A program made the translations under genes and the position numbers. Of a stretch of DNA of 64,000 nt, positions 1-8,877 are shown in pieces. The DNA is from Sphaerisporangium corydalis. GTDB taxonomy: Bacteria; Actinomycetota; Actinomycetes; Streptosporangiales; Streptosporangiaceae. The notes under the pieces were generated by a model. That model worked only from the letters and a program-made list of their open reading frames with translations. It was not told the origin of the DNA and ran no database searches. Numbering within the stretch: the first letter of the stretch is position 1; every line of letters begins with the position of its first letter. The stretch spans positions 1 through 64,000 of the forward strand of contig NZ_JANZYP010000013.1 in the NCBI RefSeq assembly GCF_025506355.1, read 5' to 3'.

Positions 1-105
1 CCCGCGGGGCGGGGAGAGCCCGCGGGGCGGGGAGAGCCCGCGGGCGGGGAGAGGCTGCGGGCGGTCAGGGAGGGGTGGGTCAGGGAGGGGTGGTCAGGGA
101 AGGGC
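1..105. repeat. GC-rich short tandem repeats downstream of ABC operon
   Basis: An 18-bp unit beginning CCCGCGGGGC is present in two perfect copies (1-18, 19-36) and a third copy one base shorter (37-53). A second unit, GTCAGGGAGGGGTG, follows in three imperfect copies up to about 105. The block lies just past the stop of the last gene of the minus-strand ABC operon. No gene is visible in it; function is unknown and it may be a slippage-prone spacer. Confidence 0.7.
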
Positions 106-108
106 GGG

Positions 109-843
109 TTAGGGGGTGGGTGGGGGGAGGAAGGTGCCGTCGTGGAGTTCTAGGACGCGGTCGGCGAGGGTGATGAGGCTGGGGTCGTGGGTGGCGACCA
201 GGGCTGTGACGCCCTCGCTGCGGACCACCGCGCGCAGGAGTTGCATGATCTGCCGCCCGGTCTGCGAGTCCAGCTGCCCGGTCGGTTCGTCGGCTACCAG
301 GAGCCGGGGACGGTTGGCGAGGGCGCGGGCCACCGCGACGCGCTGCTGCTGCCCGCCGGACAGCTCGTACGGCCGCTGGTTGGCGTGCTTTTCGAGCCCG
401 ACCATCGACAGCAGCATCGAGACGCGTTCTTCGCGTTCGGCGACGGGCGTGCGCGCCAGGCGCAGCGGAATGCCGACGTTCTCCGCCGCCGACAGCACCG
501 GGACCAGCCCGAACGACTGGAAGATGAACCCGATGACGTCCCGCCGGAGCTCCAGCAGCGCCGTTTCCGGCATTTCGGTGACGGGGTGCCCGGCGACGAC
601 GACGTGCCCGCCATCGGGCCGATCGAGGCCGCCGACCAGGTTGAGCAGCGTCGTCTTGCCCGAGCCGGACCGCCCTCGGACCGCGATCAGTTCGCCCGGG
701 TACGCCGCGAAGGACACGTCGTGGAGGGCGACGACCTCTTTGGGGCCGGTCCTGTACACCTTGCGCAGCCCGTCGACGGTGACCAGCGGCCCTCCCTCGC
801 CGGGCGCGCGCTCGGTCCCGTTGTCGGTCACCTGCTGCTTCAC
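109..843 (-). CDS. ABC transporter ATP-binding protein (MacB/LolD-like)
   Basis: This 244-residue cytoplasmic ATPase should energise the FtsX-like permeases encoded upstream. Walker A is GRSGSGKT at residues 57-64. The ABC signature LSGGQQQR, Walker B LLVADEPTGQLD and a switch histidine in ATHD follow in normal order. The length is standard for the LolD/MacB family. I chose the GTG start at 843 because it overlaps the upstream TGA by 4 bp (GTGA), the same coupling used elsewhere in this operon. The open frame continues far upstream, but that part lies inside the neighbouring ATPase gene in another frame. It is the last gene of a four-gene minus-strand operon. The substrate cannot be read from the sequence. 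Confidence 0.9.
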   Translation of the reverse strand: MKQQVTDNGTERAPGEGGPLVTVDGLRKVYRTGPKEVVALHDVSFAAYPGELIAVRGRSGSGKTTLLNLVGGLDRPDGGHVVVAGHPVTEMPETALLELRRDVIGFIFQSFGLVPVLSAAENVGIPLRLARTPVAEREERVSMLLSMVGLEKHANQRPYELSGGQQQRVAVARALANRPRLLVADEPTGQLDSQTGRQIMQLLRAVVRSEGVTALVATHDPSLITLADRVLELHDGTFLPPPTP

Positions 844-1829
844 TCCGCGCCCTCCGGTCGGGGTTTGTCCGGCCATACGCCGATGTGGTCGCGCTCGAGT
901 TCCAGCCGTACCCGGCGTTCCATGTCCAGCGCGTTGGTGAAGTCCCTGGGAAGCTGTAGCCGGCCCACGCGGTCCAGGACGGCGTACTCCTCGGCGATGA
1001 TCTCCCCGTCCGAGGACGCACGGCGGAGCGTCTCGCTGCTGGTGCGCCCGTCGCGGATGCCCACGGTGCGGTCGACGTGCTCCGACACGAGCGCGTCGTG
1101 GGTGACCACCACGGCGGTGACCCCGAGCTCCCTGTTGGCCTGGCGCAGCGCGGCGAAGACCTGTTCGGAGCTCTCGCTGTCCAGTTCGCCGGTCGGTTCG
1201 TCGGCGAGGATGACCTCGGGCGAGTTGGACAGGGCGACGGCGATGGCGACGCGCTGCTGCTCTCCGCCGGACAGTTCGCCGGGCCTGCGGTCGGCGCAGT
1301 AGCCGATGCCGAGCAGGTCGAGCAGTTCGTCGGCGTGCGCGGTGCGCGCCCTCTTGCCGGCGAGCCGCGACGGCAGTTTCACGTTCTCCCTGGCGGTGAG
1401 GTACGGCAGCAGGTTGCGGGCGGTCTGCTGCCAGATGAAGCCGACGATCTCGCGGCGGTAGCGCAGCCGGTCCTTGCCCGTCATGCTCAGCAGGTCGGTC
1501 CCGGCGACCCGGGCGAGGCCCGCCGTCGGGACGTCCAGGCCGGACAGCACGTTGAGCAGGGTCGACTTGCCCGAGCCCGAGGCGCCGACGATGGCGATCA
1601 GCTCGCCCTCCTCGATGAGCAGGTCGAGGCCCTGGAGCGCGACGACCTCGACGCCTTCGGTCTTGTAGATGCGCACGAGGTTGTCGCACAGGATGTGCGC
1701 GTGCTCGCCGAAGGCGGGCCGCGTGTGCACGGCCTCGGCCTCCAGTTCGGACAGGGTAGGCGTGCCCAGATCGGCCGGGGTGTCCAACTCATTCACCTGC
1801 TCGGGACTCGGTCGGTGTGGCCATTTCAC
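840..1829 (-). CDS. ABC transporter ATP-binding protein with AbrB-like C-terminal extension
   Basis: This 329-residue ATPase has Walker A GASGSGKST (residues 82-90), signature LSGGEQQR, Walker B VILADEPTGELD and the H of VTHD. About 45 residues precede the ABC domain, and the protein runs about 80 residues beyond a normal LolD-type ATPase. In that tail, residues about 283-320 read like a SpoVT/AbrB swapped-hairpin unit (DRVGRLQLP, then RVRLELERD and a closing VWP). The start is the ATG at 1829, which overlaps the permease stop by 4 bp. Two ATPases with two permeases suggest a heterodimeric or paired exporter. The tail may mediate dimerisation or DNA contact; that is inference from the motif only. 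Confidence 0.88.
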   Translation of the reverse strand: MKWPHRPSPEQVNELDTPADLGTPTLSELEAEAVHTRPAFGEHAHILCDNLVRIYKTEGVEVVALQGLDLLIEEGELIAIVGASGSGKSTLLNVLSGLDVPTAGLARVAGTDLLSMTGKDRLRYRREIVGFIWQQTARNLLPYLTARENVKLPSRLAGKRARTAHADELLDLLGIGYCADRRPGELSGGEQQRVAIAVALSNSPEVILADEPTGELDSESSEQVFAALRQANRELGVTAVVVTHDALVSEHVDRTVGIRDGRTSSETLRRASSDGEIIAEEYAVLDRVGRLQLPRDFTNALDMERRVRLELERDHIGVWPDKPRPEGAE

Positions 1830-4531
1830 TCACCCACTCGGAGGATGGAGCCGAGTGACCGGTTGCGGCCGATCACGGCATGGAGGAACGCCCCGGCCAC
1901 GGCGACGGCGGCGAGGCCCGCGGCGAGCAGGATCGGCGTGGTGAGGCTGAGTTCGTACGCCTGGATGGACAGGTCGCCCGCGTAGATGCCCAGGTCCAGG
2001 CCGGGGCCGAGCGTCGGCGGCAGTGCCAGGCCGAGCAGGAGCCCCGCGCAGGCGGTGAGGACGATCAGAGGGGTGATCTCCAGCACGGTGAGGCTCGCCG
2101 CCTGCCGTTCCGACAGCCCGAGGGTGCGCAGGAACGACAGCGCCCGCGCGCGCTCGGCGGCGCCGACGACCAGGGCGATGATGACGGTGAGCAGCGCGTA
2201 CACGGCCAGCGCGATGGTCACGACCACGAAGCTGCTGGTGATGGTGGAGGTGAGCGGTGACTTGTCCACCTTCGCGAGGGCCTCGTCGAAGGTGGAGACC
2301 AGGATGTCGGGCCGGTTGCCCGCCGCCGCCCGCAGCGCGGCCCCGTCGATGCCGTCGCCCTCGATGAGCAGCGTGTTGGTGTACGGCCGCGCCCCGGCCC
2401 GCTTGGACGCGTCGTACGGCATCACGATCAGGTTGTTCTCGGCGAAGGAGAGGCCGGCCAGCCCTCCGGTGATGACGCCGCGCTTGACGAGGTTCATGCG
2501 GACGTGCCAGCCGACCTCGAAGGAGGTGAGGCCCGCCAGGTCGGGGGAGACCAGGACGGGGACCGCGGGAGGGGGCACGTCGGGCGCGGCGGGCGGCACG
2601 GCGAGCGGGGTGTCGGCGACGATCCGGCGGTAGGCGTCGAGGTCGACGGCGAAGCCGATCGCGGTCTTGCCGCCCCAGCCGATCTGCAGGACGCCCCGGT
2701 CCGCGGGCACGACGGTGCGGACGCCCGGTACGTGGCGGATCCTCTCGATGACGTCGGCCGGCAGTTCCGCCCCCCGGTCCACGCGCGCGTCGGCCCCGGT
2801 GGCCATCCAGGCGGCACGGCGCTGCGTGGAGTCCAGGGTCGCTCCGACGACGGACCCGTACACCGAGACGGCCAGCGCGGGCAGCAGGATCAGCACCGGC
2901 AGCGCGGTGACCGACCGGGCGCGGGCCGCCAGCGTCAGCCCGACGAACGGCACGGCGGGCCGTGCCCGGGCGGCGAGCCACACGATCAGCCGCAGCGGGT
3001 ACGGGTAGCAGCGCAGGGTGATCAGCGCGACGGCCACCGTCAGCGCGGCGGGGACCATCATCAGGAACGGGTCGGCCCCCAGGGCGGCGACGCCGGTGGT
3101 GAGCCCCCGGTCACGGAGCAGGTAGGCGCCGCCCAGCGCGATCGCGACGACCAGGATCTCCAGCGTCATCCTGCGGGGGGACGGCCGCCGGGCCGCGATG
3201 TCGTCGCGGCGTTCCTGGAGCGGTTTGCGGTGGACGACGGCGACCCGGCCGCCGGCGTACGCCAGCGTGATCAGCGTGATGACGAGGGGGGCCATGTGGA
3301 CGATCGGCGTCACGGGGCCGGGCAGCAGGTAGGACAGCCCGTAGCCCGCGAGGACGGCGGGGACGGCGGCCAGCCCGACCGTGCCGACCACGGCCCGGAC
3401 GAGTTCCTCGATGGACGCGCCCCGTGCTCGGGCCAGGGACAGGGCGGACCGCATGCGCTCGGTCATGAGCTGCACGGCCAGCGCGAGGACGCCGGCCGCC
3501 ACGACCACCAGGCCGCCGAGGATGAGGAACAGCAGCGCCTGGGCGGTCGCGAGCCGTTTCAGGAAGTCGCCGAGGATCAGGCCGAGTGCCGTGTCCAGAT
3601 CGAACCCGGCGAACCCGGCGACCTGCTGGTAGTTGGTGATGGAGCCGGCGTTCGTCCGGGTCAGGAAGGACTGGAACTCGGTCAGGCCCTGGATGACGGC
3701 GGGCGCGTTGCGCGCGTCCACGGCGGCGGAGTCGACGGCGATGACCCAGCTGTAGTTCAGGTCCCGGGCGTCGTTGTCGAGCTGCCGCAGGGACGCCTCG
3801 CTGGTCAGCGCGGTGACGTGCTGTTCTTCGGTGTCGGCGTCGGTGCGCCTGACGGTGATCTGGATGGAGTTGAGTTCGTGCGCCCAGAACCGGTCCGCGG
3901 GGGCGACCGGTTCGAACAGCCCGGTGACGCGCGCGAGCGCGGGGCGGCTGTTGCCGAGCACCACGGTGGTGCCGACGGGCAGCTTCATCTTGTCCGACGC
4001 GCTCTTGGCCAGGGCGATGTCGAACCGCTTGACGTCCTTCAGGTTCGGGTAGCCGGGCACGCTCTTGACGATGGCCGGCGGTCCGGGCGGGCCGCCGGCG
4101 ACGTAGCGCACGCGCTTGTCGACCCCCGAGAGCCAGCCCAGTTCGACGTACTGCGCCGCGGGCGCGTCGGGCCCGCTGACGCGGCCGCCCACCGGGGTGC
4201 CGAACGTCTTGGCGGCGAAGTGGCTGTCGTTGCCCGGCCCGGTGTCCAGCACGGAGGTCAGGGCGGGCGGCAGGCCGGCCCGGAAGATGCGGTCCTTGCC
4301 GGTGAACTCCGCCTCGGACTTGAGGTTCTGCTGGAACATCATCGGCTGCAACCGCACGACCACGTCGGTGAGGCTCGCGGGGGAGCCACGCATGATGTCG
4401 TGCAGTGCGGCGTCGTAGGAGGCCTCGAACCCGCGGGGCAGCCCGGCGACCAGCAGCGACGCGCTCAGGGCCAGCAGCGCGAGCAGGGTCGCCGCCCCCC
4501 GGTGGACCCGGAGCAGCAGAAAGGGGTTCAT
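1826..4531 (-). CDS. ABC transporter permease, FtsX/MacB-like (901 aa)
   Basis: This large membrane permease has an N-terminal membrane segment (about residues 13-32) followed by an extracytoplasmic region of roughly 300 residues. A first FtsX-like bundle lies near residues 330-520. A second extracytoplasmic domain and a C-terminal FtsX bundle (about residues 765-895) follow. This duplicated layout is typical of long actinobacterial permeases of the MacB/LolCDE type, which act as mechanotransmission exporters rather than classical channels. It overlaps the downstream ATPase by 4 bp and lies 43 bp after the companion permease, so all four genes are probably cotranscribed. The substrate is unknown. 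Confidence 0.85.
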   Translation of the reverse strand: MNPFLLLRVHRGAATLLALLALSASLLVAGLPRGFEASYDAALHDIMRGSPASLTDVVVRLQPMMFQQNLKSEAEFTGKDRIFRAGLPPALTSVLDTGPGNDSHFAAKTFGTPVGGRVSGPDAPAAQYVELGWLSGVDKRVRYVAGGPPGPPAIVKSVPGYPNLKDVKRFDIALAKSASDKMKLPVGTTVVLGNSRPALARVTGLFEPVAPADRFWAHELNSIQITVRRTDADTEEQHVTALTSEASLRQLDNDARDLNYSWVIAVDSAAVDARNAPAVIQGLTEFQSFLTRTNAGSITNYQQVAGFAGFDLDTALGLILGDFLKRLATAQALLFLILGGLVVVAAGVLALAVQLMTERMRSALSLARARGASIEELVRAVVGTVGLAAVPAVLAGYGLSYLLPGPVTPIVHMAPLVITLITLAYAGGRVAVVHRKPLQERRDDIAARRPSPRRMTLEILVVAIALGGAYLLRDRGLTTGVAALGADPFLMMVPAALTVAVALITLRCYPYPLRLIVWLAARARPAVPFVGLTLAARARSVTALPVLILLPALAVSVYGSVVGATLDSTQRRAAWMATGADARVDRGAELPADVIERIRHVPGVRTVVPADRGVLQIGWGGKTAIGFAVDLDAYRRIVADTPLAVPPAAPDVPPPAVPVLVSPDLAGLTSFEVGWHVRMNLVKRGVITGGLAGLSFAENNLIVMPYDASKRAGARPYTNTLLIEGDGIDGAALRAAAGNRPDILVSTFDEALAKVDKSPLTSTITSSFVVVTIALAVYALLTVIIALVVGAAERARALSFLRTLGLSERQAASLTVLEITPLIVLTACAGLLLGLALPPTLGPGLDLGIYAGDLSIQAYELSLTTPILLAAGLAAVAVAGAFLHAVIGRNRSLGSILRVGE

Positions 4532-4574
4532 CGGTGCTCCCCGGTGCGGGCCGATCGGACGGTGCCGGTGCGGC

Positions 4575-7500
4575 TCATCGGTCCTCCCCGATGCGCAGGG
4601 CGCGGCCGAGACCGTGCCGCCGCAGCGAGCGGGCGAGGCCGGCGATGATCGCGAACAGCAGGACCGCGATCCCCGCGAGCATCCCGAGCGTGGCAGGCCA
4701 GGGCACGTCGAGGAGCACGGCCGGGGTCACCGACGCCGCCTGGCCGGTCAGGACGATGTGCGGGACGACCAGCGTCGCGACGCCCACGGCCAGCAGCGTG
4801 CCGCCGACCAGCGACAGCCCGATCAGGAACGCCTGCTCGACGGCGAGCATGCCGAAGATCTGCCGGAAGCTGACCCCGAGGGCGCGCAGGATCGCGAACT
4901 CCGAGATGCGCTCGCGCGCCGCCACGGCCGCGTTGACCAGGAAGCCGAGCAACGCGAAGATCAGCGCCGCGACGAAGCCGAGGATGAGCGCCCCCTGGAG
5001 CCCGCTGGCCAGCGGGTCGTCCCGCAGCCGTTTGGTCAGTGAGCCGAGGTCGACGACGACCTGGTCCCATTCGGGGTGGCGGCTCAGCACGGCGGCCGCG
5101 GGCGCGGGGTCGCCGTCGCGTGCGGACATCCACCATTCACCGGCGACCCTCGGGTCGCGGGCCAGCGCGACGTCCTGGGCCTGCAGGCTGGGCAGGTCGG
5201 CGAGCACGGCCGAGGTGCCGGCCGAGGTCCCGGGCATGGCCTGGATGATCCCGGCGACGGTCACCCTGATCGGCTCGCCGTCCAGTGTCAGCACCCCGGA
5301 CTTGCCTTCGGTGAGCTTCTCCCGTGCCGCGACGTCCGCGGTGACCACCACGGGCAGCGGCTTGAAGATCGCCGCCTTCTCGGCCGGGGTCGAGGGCGCC
5401 GCGCCTCCCGGCGGCCCGTCGGACGGCAGGAACATGTCGGTGCTCTGAACGCCGGCGGGCGCGGCGACCAGGGCGACGTCCTCGGGGGCGAGCGGGTCGT
5501 CGGCGGAGGTGCCCGCCGGCGCGGGGACGGTCAGGGTGAACAGCGCGGGGCCGGTGGTGACCTCCTCGCCGGGGATGTGGACGGTCCCCCGGGCGATGTG
5601 CGCCCACTGCACGCCGCCGGGCATGGTGACCTCGGCGCCGGTGTCGGTCCTGACCGCGCCGGTCGCCAGCTCCAGGGCGGTCCCCACCGGCGGGAGCGGG
5701 ACGCTGGCGAAGAACCCCCGGATGCCGAGCGGGTAGCTCAGCCGCCCCGACACCCCGGCGAGCGCGGACAGGTTCACGCTGACCCGATGCGGCTTCCCGT
5801 CGGCGGGGGGCGGGGTCAGCGGGATCGACCACTGCGTCCCCAGGGAGTCGGAGAGGACCATCCGGAGCTCCAGGGAGGTGTACGCGGCGCTCAGGGACGG
5901 CTGGCCGAGGCGGAGCCGCAGGTCCATGGTGAGCGCCTTCGGCGTGCCGGGCAGGGGGACCACGGGGATGTCGGGCCGTCCGGCGGTGAGCCGGCCGGCC
6001 AGCGCGCCCGCCGTGTGGCCCGCCAGGTCGGGCCGGAGCATCAGCATCGGGCCCAGTTGGGCCATGTCGGCGGCCAGGAGCGTACCGGCGTTCTCCGAGA
6101 CGGTGGCGGTGCCCCTGTACACCGGGCTGACGGCGGTGACCCCGGGCAGGGCCGCGAAGGTGCCCCCTCTGCCGAGCGGGCCGAGCTCGGGAGTCTCCAC
6201 CGGGCCCGACACGCGCAGGTCGGCGCCGGCCTGGTGCCTGGCCTGGTCCACCTGCGAGGTGCGCCAGGTCGCCGAGGTCGCCATGGAGACGACCCCGATG
6301 GCGACGGCCATGGTGAGCAGCAGCGCGGGCCCGGAGTACCGGGTGGGCCTGCGGCTCACCTGCCAGGCGCCCAGCGCGGGCGCGAGGCCCGGCCGCCGCG
6401 AGGTGTACCGCTCGACGAGCCGCGAGACGCGCGGGACGAGCCGCAGGCCGAGCATGCCCCCGCAGAGCAGCGCCAGCGCGGGGCCGGTCACGATCAGCGG
6501 GTCGATGCCGAGGTCGCCGCCTGACGTGGCGGTGACCGGGGCGCCGTAGTGCTGGAGCTGCCAGATGGCCAGCGCCGCCACCACCAGGAGCGCGACGTCG
6601 CCGCCCGTCCGCTGCAGTAGCCCCTGGGAGTCGCCCCGGCCGCGCGCGGCCTGCTCCTCCACGTACGTGCGGCGCCCGCCGCGCAGCGCGGGCAGCATGA
6701 GCAGGACGGCGCAGGCCAGGGCCACCGCGCCGGACACCGCGAACGTGGTGGCACCGGGCTCGGGGGCGATGCGCACCCCCGCCGCGCGGATCCACGGGAT
6801 CGCGTTCACCAGCCGCAGCACCAAAGGAGCCAGGAACGGGGCGATGACCGCGCACGGGATGGCCACCAGCAGGGCCTCGGTGCCGGTCAGCACCGCCAGC
6901 CGCACGCTGCCCGCCCCCCGCGAGCGCAGCAGCGCCACCTCCATCCGCCGGTGGTCGACCAGCAGCCGCGCGGTCAGGACCAGCGCGTACGCGGCGAGCA
7001 GCAGCAGTTGCAGTACGGGGACCAGCATCGTGGACCTGGCGACCAGCGCGGCCTGGTCGAGCTGGGTGAGCATGTCCGGCAGCCGGCTGAAGGTCGTGCA
7101 CGCGGAGCAGTCGCGGCTGAGCTCCTTGCCCATCTGCGCCATCGAGGACGCGAAGGGCCGCAGCCGGTCCTGGGTGAGGTTGCGCAGGTCGGGCACCGCG
7201 GTCCAGGTGACCGTGACGCTGGTGGTGGTGAACCGGGTGAGGAAGGTCTCGCGCGGCACCATCAGGGGGCCGTGGGTGGTGTACCCGCCGTGCTCCACCC
7301 CCTTGCGCAGCAGCTCCTCGCGGCTCCAGCGGTCGGCGAAGGGGTCGTTGAGCTGGAAGATCCCCGTCAGCCTGGCCTTGATGGCCTTGTGGTCCAGGCG
7401 GCCCACCATGCTGAACTCCTGGCCGGGGGTCAGGCGCATCGCCTGCGCGGCCTGCTGGCCCAGCGCGACCTCGACGGTGCCGGTGGTCCTCGGGCTCGGC

Positions 7501-7925
7501 CAGGTGCCCTTCAGGAGCCGCGCCTGCCGTTCGAGGCCGTCGTAGACGCCGAACCGGGTCAGCTCGGGGTGCGGGAGCCGTTCCTGGCCCGGCAGCGCGT
7601 AGGAGTCGGACCGGCCGCTGAGCGTGATCTCGTACGGGACGCCCGCGGTCCCGGCCGCCTCGGACAGGGAGGCGAAGCGGTTCCTGACGGCCTTCTCGAT
7701 GCCGGCGAAGGTCCGCTGCTGGACGGGGGCGCTCACGGTCGTCGAGGTGGTCTGGAGCGACGCCGTCTCCATCGCGCGCCGCACGCCGACGCCGGCGACG
7801 GTGGTGGCGTACATCGTCAGCGCTACCAGCGTCGTGGTCGCCAGCAGGATCGAGCCGAAGGCGGCGAACAGCAGCAGCGGCTCGCTGAACGCACGCCGCA
7901 GCACCAGAGGTGTCCGCCCCCGCAT
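4575..7925 (-). CDS. ABC transporter permease, FtsX/MacB-like (1,116 aa)
   Basis: This is the first gene of the ABC operon and encodes a very large permease. It has an N-terminal membrane anchor, a long extracytoplasmic domain, a central FtsX-like bundle (about residues 310-560) and a second extracytoplasmic domain of about 400 residues. The C-terminal FtsX bundle ends near residue 1105. The ATG at 7925 is preceded on the minus strand by a good GGGGAGG ribosome-binding site. Two cysteines in a DCSACTTF segment of the first ectodomain could form a disulfide. It probably partners the 901-residue permease. Its unusually large ectodomains suggest a role in envelope or lipid handling, but nothing in the window fixes a substrate. 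Confidence 0.85.
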   Translation of the reverse strand: MRGRTPLVLRRAFSEPLLLFAAFGSILLATTTLVALTMYATTVAGVGVRRAMETASLQTTSTTVSAPVQQRTFAGIEKAVRNRFASLSEAAGTAGVPYEITLSGRSDSYALPGQERLPHPELTRFGVYDGLERQARLLKGTWPSPRTTGTVEVALGQQAAQAMRLTPGQEFSMVGRLDHKAIKARLTGIFQLNDPFADRWSREELLRKGVEHGGYTTHGPLMVPRETFLTRFTTTSVTVTWTAVPDLRNLTQDRLRPFASSMAQMGKELSRDCSACTTFSRLPDMLTQLDQAALVARSTMLVPVLQLLLLAAYALVLTARLLVDHRRMEVALLRSRGAGSVRLAVLTGTEALLVAIPCAVIAPFLAPLVLRLVNAIPWIRAAGVRIAPEPGATTFAVSGAVALACAVLLMLPALRGGRRTYVEEQAARGRGDSQGLLQRTGGDVALLVVAALAIWQLQHYGAPVTATSGGDLGIDPLIVTGPALALLCGGMLGLRLVPRVSRLVERYTSRRPGLAPALGAWQVSRRPTRYSGPALLLTMAVAIGVVSMATSATWRTSQVDQARHQAGADLRVSGPVETPELGPLGRGGTFAALPGVTAVSPVYRGTATVSENAGTLLAADMAQLGPMLMLRPDLAGHTAGALAGRLTAGRPDIPVVPLPGTPKALTMDLRLRLGQPSLSAAYTSLELRMVLSDSLGTQWSIPLTPPPADGKPHRVSVNLSALAGVSGRLSYPLGIRGFFASVPLPPVGTALELATGAVRTDTGAEVTMPGGVQWAHIARGTVHIPGEEVTTGPALFTLTVPAPAGTSADDPLAPEDVALVAAPAGVQSTDMFLPSDGPPGGAAPSTPAEKAAIFKPLPVVVTADVAAREKLTEGKSGVLTLDGEPIRVTVAGIIQAMPGTSAGTSAVLADLPSLQAQDVALARDPRVAGEWWMSARDGDPAPAAAVLSRHPEWDQVVVDLGSLTKRLRDDPLASGLQGALILGFVAALIFALLGFLVNAAVAARERISEFAILRALGVSFRQIFGMLAVEQAFLIGLSLVGGTLLAVGVATLVVPHIVLTGQAASVTPAVLLDVPWPATLGMLAGIAVLLFAIIAGLARSLRRHGLGRALRIGEDR

Positions 7926-8110
7926 GAACCCGCCTCCCCAGCTCCCGTTTTGCCCACCTTATTGACGGTTCGGGGGGAAGGAAGAGGCCGGGAACCAGGG
8001 TGATGGACCCGAGACCCGCCGGACATTACCGTGTGATATTGAAATCGAGACATTTGCCGCTGGTTCTCACGGAACGTGAGAGCCCGGCCCCGGGCCCGGC
8101 GTGGGCCTTC

Positions 8111-8173
8111 AGCGGGGTCCGGGTGTGCTGGGGCCGGGCATGTAGCGGGTCCGGGTGTTCTGGGGGCGGGCAT
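8111..8173. repeat. Imperfect direct repeat (about 31 bp, two copies)
   Basis: Two copies beginning AGCGGG and ending GGGCATG occupy 8111-8142 and 8144-8173, differing at a few positions. They lie in the 296-bp non-coding gap between the ABC operon start and the rpsT terminator. No gene is visible there. Confidence 0.6.
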
Positions 8174-8178
8174 GCCAA

Positions 8179-8207
8179 AACGCCGCGCCCTCGCGGTACG
8201 CGGCGTT
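8179..8207 (-). terminator. Intrinsic-type terminator after rpsT
   Basis: The perfect 9-bp inverted repeat AACGCCGCG / CGCGGCGTT has an 11-nt loop. On the minus strand it is followed by a short T run. It begins 15 bp past the rpsT stop codon, where a terminator is expected. Confidence 0.75.
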
Positions 8208-8221
8208 GTGGAAGCCTGAGC

Positions 8222-8494
8222 CTACTTGGCGGGCTCGAGCGTGGCGACGCGCTTGGCGATCGCCGACTTGCGGTTCGCTGCCTGGTTCTTGTGGATGACG
8301 CCCTTGCTCGCAGCCTTGTCGAGCTGGCGCGCGGCGGCGCGCATGAGGACCGCCGCCTCATCCACGTTGCCCTGCTCAGCGGCCTCGCGGAACTTGCGGA
8401 CCGCCGTCTTCAGGGACGACTTGACTGCCTTGTTACGCAGCCGGGCTTTTTCGTTCTGCCGGTTGCGCTTGATCTGGGACTTGATGTTCGCCAC
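8222..8494 (-). CDS. rpsT: 30S ribosomal protein S20
   Basis: This 90-residue basic protein binds 16S rRNA in the small subunit. The start [10 protein letters not shown] and the pattern of Arg/Lys-rich helices are diagnostic for S20, and the length matches the family. The GTG at 8494 is the right start because S20 proteins begin with M-A-N-I/K. The open frame continues 23 residues upstream to an unrelated leader. A GAGGC ribosome-binding site lies at suitable distance. The gene is divergent from lepA, an arrangement common in Actinobacteria. Confidence 0.97.
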   Translation of the reverse strand: MANIKSQIKRNRQNEKARLRNKAVKSSLKTAVRKFREAAEQGNVDEAAVLMRAAARQLDKAASKGVIHKNQAANRKSAIAKRVATLEPAK

Positions 8495-8564
8495 GAAGAA
8501 GCCTCGGTGAAAGTCGATTGGATGGGGCGCGCGGGCAGAGAGGGCGCGCCACACGCAGTTCAAC

Positions 8565-8594
8565 AGAGTACCAACATGCCAGGTCCGCCCTCAA
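8565..8594 (-). promoter_or_regulatory. Candidate rpsT promoter
   Basis: On the minus strand TTGAGG (8594-8589) and TACTCT (8570-8565) are separated by 18 bp. This is a plausible housekeeping-sigma promoter about 70 bp upstream of the rpsT GTG. It is a motif reading only. Confidence 0.5.
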
Positions 8595-8702
8595 ATCGGA
8601 GACCATGGCACACGCCTGCACCCGTATCTTAGCGCAGCGACGAGCCCGGTGGTCTTGGTGCCCGGTAAACTGGGGCGGAGCGCGGCACCGACACGCCGGT
8701 GA

Positions 8703-8723
8703 GACGAGGTGGCACACCTCGTC
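8703..8723. other. Perfect 9-bp stem-loop between rpsT and lepA
   Basis: GACGAGGTG and CACCTCGTC are separated by a 3-nt loop. No T run follows, so it could be an mRNA hairpin, an operator or a weak terminator. It sits in the 383-bp divergent intergenic region 8495-8877. Apart from this hairpin and the rpsT promoter candidate I see nothing else there. Confidence 0.5.
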
Positions 8724-8877
8724 CGGGTGGCATTAGGGCGCAAATCGCCGCGCTGCTCTGCTGTCCAGGTGACGCTGCCCGGGTGACCATCCGGGCGTGT
8801 CACCATGGTCGGCGGCTGCCCTGTCAGCCTCCTGATCGTCCTTTTGATCATCGTCAAACCTGCCGAAACGGACCCCG

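Noticed and set aside
109-1689. 526-residue fusion of the last ABC ATPase with an upstream domain
   Set aside because: The first 280 residues are the neighbouring ATPase gene in a shifted frame (Arg-rich, no motifs). The real start is the GTG at 843 overlapping the upstream stop.
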